Positions 17,085-23,757 of a stretch of DNA of 64,000 bases are shown piece by piece (within the stretch, counting starts at the first letter, position 1; each line of letters opens with the position of its first letter). The stretch is taken from assembly GCA_964583335.1 (NCBI GenBank), contig CAZOVG010000004.1:1-64000 (forward strand), in the 5' to 3' direction. A model generated the notes under the pieces. The model worked only from the letters and a program-made list of their open reading frames with translations, ran no database searches and was not told where the DNA came from. Both the position numbers and the translations under genes were made by a program. Source of the stretch: JAGNKE01 sp964583335. Its GTDB lineage: Bacteria > Pseudomonadota > Alphaproteobacteria > Micavibrionales > Micavibrionaceae.

Positions 17085-19230
17085 GAAATGTCCGGTCATG
17101 CACGGGGCGCTCACGTCTGTTGCCACGTCGAATCTCGATTGGTGGCCCAACGCGCTCAACCTCGATATTTTGCATCAGCACGATACGAAGACCAACCCGC
17201 TGGGCGAGGATTTCGATTACCGGAAGGCGCTGAAAAAGCTTGATTTCGCCGCCCTCAAAAAAGACATGCACGCCCTGATGACGGATTCGCAGGAATGGTG
17301 GCCCGCCGACTGGGGGCATTATGGCGGTCTGATGATCCGCATGGCGTGGCACTCGGCCGGATCGTACCGCACGGCGGACGGGCGCGGCGGCGGCGGCACG
17401 GGCAATTTGCGGTTCGCGCCGCTCAATTCCTGGCCGGACAATGCCAACCTCGATAAGGCGCGGCGCTTGCTCTGGCCGATCAAAAAGAAATACGGCAACG
17501 CGGTCAGCTGGGCCGACCTGATCGTTCTGGCGGGGACCATCGCGTATGAAAATATGGGATTGAAGACGTTCGGTTTCGGTTTCGGGCGCGAAGATATCTG
17601 GCACCCTGAAAAAGATGTTTACTGGGGTTCGGAGAAAGAATGGCTGGCGCCGAGCGACCACCGCTATGAAGACGTCAATAAACCCTCCACCATGGAAAAC
17701 CCGCTGGCCGCCGTGCAGATGGGGCTGATCTATGTCAACCCGGAGGGCGTGAACGGTAAGTCCGACCCTCTGAAAACCGCCGCGCAGGTGCGTGAGACGT
17801 TCGCGCGGATGGCGATGAACGACGAGGAAACCGTCGCGCTGACGGCGGGCGGGCATACGGTGGGCAAGGCCCACGGCAACGGCGACGCCGCTCTGCTTGG
17901 CCCCGCGCCTGAAGCCGCTGACGTCACCGAACAAGGGCTGGGGTGGAACAACCACACCAAGCGCGGCATCGGACGGGATACGGTGACCAGCGGAATCGAA
18001 GGGGCGTGGACCACGCATCCGACCAAATGGGATAACGGCTATTTCCATCTGCTGCTCAACTACGAGTGGGAATTGAAGAAATCGCCTGCAGGCGCGACGC
18101 AGTGGGAGCCGATCAATATCAAAGAAGAAGACAAGCCCGTCGATGTGGAGGACCCGTCGAAGCGTTATAATCCGATCATGACGGACGCCGATATGGCCAT
18201 GAAGATGGACCCGGAATACCGTAAGATCTCGGAGCGTTTCCATAAGGATCAGGCGTATTTCTCGGAAGTCTTCGCGCGGGCGTGGTTCAAGCTGACGCAC
18301 CGCGACATGGGGCCGAAGGTTCGTTATCTCGGGCCGGACGTGCCGAAGGAAGATCTGATCTGGCAGGACCCCGTTCCGGCGGGCCGCACGGATTACGACG
18401 TGGCGGCGGTTAAGGCCAAGATCGTTGCGTCTGGCCTGTCGATCGGCGATCTGGTTTCGACCGCGTGGGACAGTGCCCGCACTTACCGGGGTTCGGATAT
18501 GCGGGGCGGCGCCAACGGCGCGCGCATCCGTCTTGCGCCGCAGAAGGACTGGGAGGGCAACGAGCCCGCAAGGCTGGCCCGCGTGCTCAAGGTTCTGGAG
18601 CCGATCGCTGCCGCAGCGGGTGCGAGTATCGCCGACGTTATCGTTCTGGCGGGCAATGTCGGCGTGGAATTGGCGGCGAAGGCGGCCGGTTTCAATCTGG
18701 CTGTTCCGTTCGCGCCGGGACGCGGCGACGCGACCGATGCGATGACGGACGCCGAGTCGTTCGCGCCGCTGGAGCCGATCCATGACGGTTTCCGCAACTG
18801 GCAGAAAAAACAGTATGCCGTCAGCCCGGAGGAGATGTTGCTGGACCGTGCGCAGCTTATGGGTCTGACCGCGCCGGAGATGAGCGTTCTGATCGGCGGG
18901 ATGCGGGCGATGGGGACCAATCACGGCGGCACCAAGCACGGCGTGTTTACCGACCGTGAGGGCGCTCTGACGAACGACTTTTTCGTCAATCTGACGGACA
19001 TGGCCTATACGTGGAAACCGGCGGGCGAAAATCTTTATGAGATCCGCGAGCGCAAGACGGGCAAGGTCAAATGGACCGCGACGCGGGTCGATCTGGTGTT
19101 CGGCTCAAACTCCATCCTTCGCGCCTATGCCGAAGTCTATGCCCAGGACGACGGCAAGGAGAAGTTCGTCAAAGACTTCGTGGCGGCGTGGGTCAAGGTG
19201 ATGAACGCCGACCGTTTCGACCTTGTTTAA
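17071..19230 (+). CDS. katG: Catalase-peroxidase
   Basis: A 719-residue bifunctional haem enzyme that removes hydrogen peroxide. Distal Arg90, Trp93 and His94 lie in RMAWHSAGSYR. Tyr221 and Met247 complete the Trp-Tyr-Met adduct, and the proximal His262 is in GGHTVGKAHG. The gene-duplicated C-terminal half (from about residue 420) is present, so the length is normal. It overlaps the upstream regulator by 14 bp with AAGGA ahead of the ATG, implying translational coupling, and ends at a strong terminator. Confidence 0.98.
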   Translation: MQNAKKCPVMHGALTSVATSNLDWWPNALNLDILHQHDTKTNPLGEDFDYRKALKKLDFAALKKDMHALMTDSQEWWPADWGHYGGLMIRMAWHSAGSYRTADGRGGGGTGNLRFAPLNSWPDNANLDKARRLLWPIKKKYGNAVSWADLIVLAGTIAYENMGLKTFGFGFGREDIWHPEKDVYWGSEKEWLAPSDHRYEDVNKPSTMENPLAAVQMGLIYVNPEGVNGKSDPLKTAAQVRETFARMAMNDEETVALTAGGHTVGKAHGNGDAALLGPAPEAADVTEQGLGWNNHTKRGIGRDTVTSGIEGAWTTHPTKWDNGYFHLLLNYEWELKKSPAGATQWEPINIKEEDKPVDVEDPSKRYNPIMTDADMAMKMDPEYRKISERFHKDQAYFSEVFARAWFKLTHRDMGPKVRYLGPDVPKEDLIWQDPVPAGRTDYDVAAVKAKIVASGLSIGDLVSTAWDSARTYRGSDMRGGANGARIRLAPQKDWEGNEPARLARVLKVLEPIAAAAGASIADVIVLAGNVGVELAAKAAGFNLAVPFAPGRGDATDAMTDAESFAPLEPIHDGFRNWQKKQYAVSPEEMLLDRAQLMGLTAPEMSVLIGGMRAMGTNHGGTKHGVFTDREGALTNDFFVNLTDMAYTWKPAGENLYEIRERKTGKVKWTATRVDLVFGSNSILRAYAEVYAQDDGKEKFVKDFVAAWVKVMNADRFDLV

Positions 19231-19251
19231 GCGGGCTATACTTTTTAGATC

Positions 19252-19277
19252 AAAGGCGCCCGCCGGGCGCCTTTTTT
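19252..19277 (+). terminator. Rho-independent terminator of katG
   Basis: The stem AAAGGCGCCC/GGGCGCCTTT has a minimal loop and is followed by TTTTTTC. It lies 22 bp after the katG stop. Confidence 0.92.
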
Positions 19278-19372
19278 CATGTTGTTTCAGTTTGTTAGGG
19301 GAATTTGACCCCGGGCCGCGAAACCTGTAGGCTGATATACGGGTGTTTTAATGAAATTATAAAAAGACAATC

Positions 19373-20092
19373 ATGTCAGATACATACCAGATCGCGATCC
19401 GCAGTTATCAAGCCGCCGACGTTCCTTTGCTCGGCACGGCCGTGCACAACGAGGTCGTGTTTATGCGGAATAACGAGCCTTTATTCGCCTTCAACGGGGA
19501 TGCGTATGACCGCGAGACGGGCGCGCTGCGTGAGCGTTCGACATCGGGCGAGGATACGCTGCGGGTGAGGGTTTTTCACGGAACAACTTTGGCCGATTTT
19601 GCGGGGGACGAATACCCGCTGCGTTCGCAGACGACTGTGGCAGAAGTCTCTCAGGAAGACTTCGTGAGGCAGCTTGCGCGGGCGACCGAGGCCGCGCACT
19701 TCGTCAACTCCCAGAATCTCAATTATATCATCGTCGGCGCGCCGCTGGTTTCGGGGCACCATTTCGACGCGCAGAATTCCAATTCGGTTGCCAATACGCT
19801 CATCACGGCTGCGGGGTTATCCGTTCCGGCCGGTGTGCGGGATCAATGGGCCCCGGGTCAGGACCGCGTTTTGCTGCCCGAAAACTGGAAGCCGCAGACA
19901 GACGCGATGACCCACGAGCAGCGGATCGCCTATCTGAACCAGAATTTGCCCCGTTTGGAAGAAGCCGAGGTCGGTGCGCAGGCCGCGCGCGATCCCAATC
20001 CGAACAAGCCGGAGCTTCACAAGCCCGAGGATTTCCCCAGGCCTCCGTCGCAGATCTTTTTTGATCCTCGAGGTGGGGGTGGTCCTTCGTAG
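19373..20092 (+). CDS. Uncharacterised protein with His/Asn-Ser-Asn motif
   Basis: A 239-residue protein beginning MSDTYQIAIRSYQAADVPLL. No signal peptide or membrane segment is seen. The middle (about residues 104-150) has HFVNSQNLNYIIVGAP, then SGHHFDAQNSNSVANTLITA, a His followed by Asn-Ser-Asn-Ser before a helix. This layout is reminiscent of papain-like or NlpC-like effector and lipase-like domains, but I see no firm catalytic cysteine, so the function stays open. The C-terminal 50 residues are Pro/Asn-rich. It is convergent with the EndoU gene 11 bp away. Confidence 0.65.
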   Translation: MSDTYQIAIRSYQAADVPLLGTAVHNEVVFMRNNEPLFAFNGDAYDRETGALRERSTSGEDTLRVRVFHGTTLADFAGDEYPLRSQTTVAEVSQEDFVRQLARATEAAHFVNSQNLNYIIVGAPLVSGHHFDAQNSNSVANTLITAAGLSVPAGVRDQWAPGQDRVLLPENWKPQTDAMTHEQRIAYLNQNLPRLEEAEVGAQAARDPNPNKPELHKPEDFPRPPSQIFFDPRGGGGPS

Positions 20093-20103
20093 TACAGGTT
20101 TTT

Positions 20104-20559
20104 TTATGGATTATTGTCGTTCGCCGGGGTGCAGGGGTTACGGCGTACATTGGTAGGGTAGGCCGTTATGATTTCCGCCGTTTCCGGATTCATCACCACC
20201 CGGATTTTCAGGTTTTCGATTTTTGTGTCTGCGACCGCATTGCCGTTATCCTGCATGGTCCAATCCGTGTTGTCGTTCGCGGCGATTTGTTTAACCGTTT
20301 CGATGATTTTCTCATCGCTCCAGCTTGCCGGGAATTCGCTTTTGCAGGGTTTGTTCGCGCCGTGCCGATGGCCGCCGCCCGTGCCGTCGCCGTAGAGGAT
20401 ATGCTGTATACGCTTTTCGGAGAGGCTGACTTTGGCCTCTTCGCGGGTATTTGCGACGCTGCTGCCGCCTCCGGCCAGTTGTTCGAACTGTCCGAAGTCT
20501 GCGGCAGCCAGAACAAGCAAAAGGAGGGCGACGATGGTTGTGAACCCGAGCTTTTTCAT
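20104..20559 (-). CDS. Small exported EndoU-family nuclease
   Basis: A 151-residue protein with an N-terminal hydrophobic segment (residues 5-20) that reads as a signal peptide or anchor. The rest matches the bacterial EndoU fold seen in polymorphic toxin tips: HILYGDGTGGGHRHG (His53, His64), PCKSEFPASWSDEKIIETV, and the closing IITAYPT with Thr132 and Tyr134. In known members two histidines plus the C-terminal Thr/Tyr form the RNase site. Unusually, the domain stands alone rather than at the end of a large CdiA- or Rhs-like protein, and no immunity gene is obvious. Neighbours are metabolic or unknown. Confidence 0.8.
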   Translation of the reverse strand: MKKLGFTTIVALLLLVLAAADFGQFEQLAGGGSSVANTREEAKVSLSEKRIQHILYGDGTGGGHRHGANKPCKSEFPASWSDEKIIETVKQIAANDNTDWTMQDNGNAVADTKIENLKIRVVMNPETAEIITAYPTNVRRNPCTPANDNNP

Positions 20560-20583
20560 TTCCGCATCTTCAACATTTAAAAA

Positions 20584-20678
20584 TGGATCCCCGCCTTCGC
20601 GGGGATGACAAGAGCAGAGTGGACTAAGCCCACTTCAAACCCTTGGAAACCAAGGCCCGGAAGTGGACTAAGTCCACT
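20584..20678. repeat. Cluster of four hairpins downstream of fbaB
   Basis: Four short palindromes lie in a row. The first (20584-20610) is a 27-bp unit with stem CCCCGC/GCGGGG, ending GGGGATGACA. Then come AGTGGACTAAGCCCACT (20618-20634), CCTTGGAAACCAAGG (20641-20655) and AGTGGACTAAGTCCACT (20662-20678). The first unit recurs with a changed stem at 21730-21756. They could stabilise or end the fbaB mRNA; no T-run follows the last stem on the minus strand. Confidence 0.75.
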
Positions 20679-20685
20679 CGCGTCT

Positions 20686-21609
20686 TTAATTTTTGTAGAT
20701 GTCCATGATCTTGTCGAGCAGGGCCACGCCGTCTTTCCACGGGCGCTGGAAGGAGTTGCGGCCGATGATCGAGCCGTTGCCGCCGCCTTCCTTGATCGCC
20801 CTTGCGTCGTCGTATACGGAATCCTCGCCCTTGGTCGCGCCGCCGGAGAAGACCACGATGCGGCGGCCGTTAAAGCAGGAGCGGACCACTTCGCGGACGC
20901 GGGCGGCTTGCGTGCTCACGTCGATCTTGCCCTGATCGAAGGCTTTTTGCGCTTCTTTTTGCATAATGTGCTCGGTGGGCAACTTAACCTTGACGATATG
21001 CGCACCCAGCAAGCAGGCGATGTGGGCGGCGTAGGCGATGACGTCCATCGCGGTTTCGCCGTCTTTGGTCACGCTCGATCCGCGCGCGTAGGACCAGACC
21101 ACGGAGGCGAGGCCGACATTCTTGGCTTCGCGGATCATGTCGCGGACTTCCTCCATCATTTCGAAATTATTGTCGGAGCCGGGATAGATGGTGAAGCCGA
21201 CGGCGGAGCAGCCGAGTTCCAGCGCGTCTTGAATCGACGCGGTCACGGCCTGATTGTAGTCGTGCTTGGCGGAGTCGAGGCTATTGGAGCTGTTGAATTT
21301 CAGGATCGTCGGGATCTGGCCCGCGAAGGTGTCGGCGCCGGCCTGAAGCGGGCCGAGGGGCGCAGCGTAGGCGTTGCAGCCGGATTCGATCGCCAGCTTG
21401 AAATGATAATGCGGGTCGTAGGCGTCGGGGTTGGCCGCGAAGGACCGCGCGGGGCCGTGTTCGAAGCCCTGATCGACCGGGAGGATGACCATCTTGCCCG
21501 TTCCGGCGAGTTTGCCGGTGTTGAGGATGCGAACCAGATTGCCCTTAACGCCCGCGTTTTCGTTTTCGTAATTGGCGATGATCTTTTTGACTTCGGGAGA
21601 GAGTGACAT
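20686..21609 (-). CDS. fbaB: Class I fructose-bisphosphate aldolase (DhnA type)
   Basis: A 307-residue aldolase of the archaeal/DhnA class I type that splits fructose 1,6-bisphosphate through a Schiff base. The start MSLSPEVKKIIANYENENAGVKGNLVRIL, the PVDQGFEHGP segment and the Schiff-base lysine region AHIVKVKLPTEH are typical, and GRNSFQRPW near the C-terminus binds phosphate. AAGGA lies 8 nt before ATG 21609. It is in the same direction as gap and tkt but separated by a regulator gene; no pgk is nearby. Hairpin repeats flank it on both sides. Confidence 0.92.
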   Translation of the reverse strand: MSLSPEVKKIIANYENENAGVKGNLVRILNTGKLAGTGKMVILPVDQGFEHGPARSFAANPDAYDPHYHFKLAIESGCNAYAAPLGPLQAGADTFAGQIPTILKFNSSNSLDSAKHDYNQAVTASIQDALELGCSAVGFTIYPGSDNNFEMMEEVRDMIREAKNVGLASVVWSYARGSSVTKDGETAMDVIAYAAHIACLLGAHIVKVKLPTEHIMQKEAQKAFDQGKIDVSTQAARVREVVRSCFNGRRIVVFSGGATKGEDSVYDDARAIKEGGGNGSIIGRNSFQRPWKDGVALLDKIMDIYKN

Positions 21610-21729
21610 AGCGATTCCTTTAATTTTTCAATTCCAAACGGGGGCTGCGGCTGCAAAATCCGCGCCACACCTCATATATCGAAAGTCGATAGAGGCGACA
21701 AGCGGCTATTTTTGTTGCACGAGCGGTTA

Positions 21730-21756
21730 TGGATCCCTGCTTACGCAGGGATGACA
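21730..21756. repeat. Second copy of the 27-bp hairpin repeat
   Basis: This unit begins TGGATCCCTGC and ends GCAGGGATGACA. It matches the copy at 20584 except that the stem pair C-G is replaced by T-A on both sides (CCCTGC/GCAGGG), plus changes around the loop. The two copies bracket the fbaB gene. Confidence 0.8.
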
Positions 21757-21788
21757 AAATTGCTCTCAGGATTTTGGGAAATCCGAAA

Positions 21789-21950
21789 TCAGGCGGGGCC
21801 TGCGTTCGGGCCGGCGTAGACCAGATCGGCCAGTTCGGTCACGTTGGTCAGGCCGAATTGCTTGGTCAGGCTCGGGCGCGGGACGCCGTCGAACACTTCG
21901 CCGCAAAGATAGTGCATGTTGATGTGCGCTTGAGGATCAAGTCTGTCCAC
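21789..21950 (-). pseudogene. Displaced C-terminal part of the winged-helix regulator
   Basis: On the minus strand the frame from GTG 21948-21950 reads VDRLDPQAHINMHYLCGE, then VFDGVPRPSLTKQFGL, and ends AGPNAGPA before TGA at 21789. This 53-residue stretch has normal codon use. It follows directly from GVIK of the upstream regulator if one A is removed from the run of five at 21951-21955, so it is most simply the lost C-terminus of that gene. Confidence 0.7.
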
Positions 21951-22497
21951 TTTTTATAACCCCTTCGTCTACGAGCTTTTTATAAGCCCTGTTATCCGTT
22001 GTTGCCGGTCCGCTGTACAGGTTATCGATCACCTCCCCTTTCGTGGCGCTGCCCTTTTCGTAGAGGGTCGCAATTATGCGCGCGTCACGCAGGGTCGGCT
22101 TCTCCTGCTTCAATATCTTTGTAACACCTTCGAGGAATTTTTTCAAACTTTCATGGTTTCCCTGAAAATAATCCAGTGCGGAATCCAGGGCCCGTTTTGA
22201 ATAACCGCATATTTCCAATGGCTTAGCGCGTCCGTCGTCTTCGGACTCCTGCCGCATCACGCAGCCGTAATTAAACAGCCATTCGATTTCCCGGTTCATG
22301 GCGGATTTGTCGATTCCCAGCCGATTCATGATTTCGGTCTGGGTGGTGCCCGGGTGCTGGTCAATATCGTTCAGAATCAGGGCGCGGCGCAGGGAGGATG
22401 AGGGGTCGTTGCCCAGCGCCTCCACAAGATGATCGACCACGAGGCAGGCCTTTTGCCCGCGAGTCGTCATCGCCCGTTTTGCTATCTGTCTGAACAT
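21937..22497 (-). CDS. Winged-helix (MarR-like) regulator, 3' frameshifted
   Basis: A 186-residue protein with two winged-helix units. The first (about 38-100) has TQTEIMNRLGIDKSAMNREIEWL and the second (about 140-180) has GEVIDNLYSGPATTDNRAYKKL. It resembles MarR-type DNA-binding proteins, but the signal sensed is unknown. The reading frame ends early at VIKSGQT, in the middle of the second wing. The next 53 residues lie one frame over (21789-21950), so the intact product would be about 240 residues. The start is ATG 22497 with no strong ribosome site. It lies between gap and fbaB on the same strand but after a terminator. Confidence 0.75.
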   Translation of the reverse strand: MFRQIAKRAMTTRGQKACLVVDHLVEALGNDPSSSLRRALILNDIDQHPGTTQTEIMNRLGIDKSAMNREIEWLFNYGCVMRQESEDDGRAKPLEICGYSKRALDSALDYFQGNHESLKKFLEGVTKILKQEKPTLRDARIIATLYEKGSATKGEVIDNLYSGPATTDNRAYKKLVDEGVIKSGQT

Positions 22498-22556
22498 GTT
22501 ACCAGTATAGCCGCGCCTGCGTTCGGGAGCAACGGCTGCTTATTCGGGGGCGCATA

Positions 22557-22594
22557 CTAAAAAGCTGGCTCAAGGAGAACCTTGAACCAGCTTT
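22557..22594 (-). terminator. Rho-independent terminator of gap
   Basis: On the minus strand the stem AAAGCTGG..CAAGG pairs with CCTTG..CCAGCTTT (one internal 2-nt bulge on each side), followed by TTTAG. It lies about 108 bp beyond the gap stop codon. The segment in between holds no gene. Confidence 0.85.
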
Positions 22595-22702
22595 GCCACG
22601 GAGAACGGTTTAGAATTTTGTATGATAGCCAGATTCGGGGTTGAGTCAACAGAAAAAACTGAAATTTTGTAATATTCTTCTAAGTTTTGGCGTTTTTGCG
22701 CA

Positions 22703-23713
22703 TCATTTATAGCCGACAGCGTGCATTTTGAGGGCTGTATCGACCATACGACAGGAGAAGGCCCATTCGTTGTCGTACCACGCCATGATTCGGGCAAAGG
22801 TGCCGTCGATGACGTTGGTGCCGTTGAGGGAGAAGTTGGCGGAATAGGGCTCGTGGTTGAAATCGCCCGAGACGAGGGGTTCGTCGTAGCAGCTCAGGAT
22901 GCCTTTCAGTTCTCCGGCGGCGTATTTTTTCATCGCCTCGTTGATTTCCTCCACGCTGGTCTTGCGTGAGGCGTCGAATTTCAGATCGACCATGGAGACG
23001 TTCGGCACGGGCACGCGCACGGACACGCCGTCGAGCTTGCCGGTCAGGCGGGGCAGGACGCGGCCCAGCGCCTTGGCGGCTCCGGTCGTGGTCGGGATCA
23101 TGTTCATCGCGCCGGCGCGGGCGCGGTAGGGGTCTTTGTGCGAAGAATCCACGATGTTCTGGTCGCCGGTGTAGGCGTGGATGGTGGTCATGAAGCCGCG
23201 CTCGATGCCGATTTCCTTATCGAGAACGTAGGCGATGGGCGCGAGGCAGTTCGTTGTGCACGAGCCGTTGGAGACCATTTTGTATTCGGGTTTGATGTCG
23301 TTATGGTTTACGCCGTAGACGATGGTGATGTCCTCGTCCTTCGCCGGGGCAGAAAAGAGCACCTTTTTCGCGCCCGCGTCGAGGTGGATCTGTGCGCCCT
23401 GGCGGTCGTTGAAGTGCCCGGTACATTCCATGACGATATCGACGTTATGGTCGCCCCAGTGGAGTTCCTTGGGGTCGCGGCTGCGGAAGCGGTAGACGCG
23501 TTTTCCGTCGATGCGCATGCCGTCGTCGCCGCAGCGTTCGACGGTGAAGGGTGCGCGGCCGTGGACGGAGTCATATTTCAGGAGTGGGAAAAAATTTCCG
23601 CCGGGGTCGTTTATGGCGACGAGGTTGACGTCTTTATGACCCATTTCGTAGATCGCGCGGCAGACGAGGCGTCCGATTCTTCCAAAGCCGTTGATGGCGA
23701 TTCTGAGGGTCAT
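22703..23713 (-). CDS. gap: Glyceraldehyde-3-phosphate dehydrogenase
   Basis: A 336-residue type I GAPDH of glycolysis and gluconeogenesis. The NAD-binding start RIAINGFGRIGRLVCRA, the catalytic Cys152 in SNGSCTTNC, and WYDNEWAFSCRM at the end are diagnostic. It has NDPGGNFFPLLKYDSVHG where many relatives have NDLxD, a minor loop variation. It starts 44 bp after tkt, so the two form a tkt-gap operon; pgk, commonly next, is absent. A terminator follows. Confidence 0.97.
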   Translation of the reverse strand: MTLRIAINGFGRIGRLVCRAIYEMGHKDVNLVAINDPGGNFFPLLKYDSVHGRAPFTVERCGDDGMRIDGKRVYRFRSRDPKELHWGDHNVDIVMECTGHFNDRQGAQIHLDAGAKKVLFSAPAKDEDITIVYGVNHNDIKPEYKMVSNGSCTTNCLAPIAYVLDKEIGIERGFMTTIHAYTGDQNIVDSSHKDPYRARAGAMNMIPTTTGAAKALGRVLPRLTGKLDGVSVRVPVPNVSMVDLKFDASRKTSVEEINEAMKKYAAGELKGILSCYDEPLVSGDFNHEPYSANFSLNGTNVIDGTFARIMAWYDNEWAFSCRMVDTALKMHAVGYK

Positions 23714-23757
23714 GGTTTCAGTACTCCGTATTTTTTTGTTTCAAGTCTACCCGTTTT

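Noticed and set aside
16966..18939. A 657-codon minus-strand open frame opposite katG
   Set aside because: Arg/His-rich with no domain, fully covered by katG with intact active-site motifs; a codon-bias shadow.
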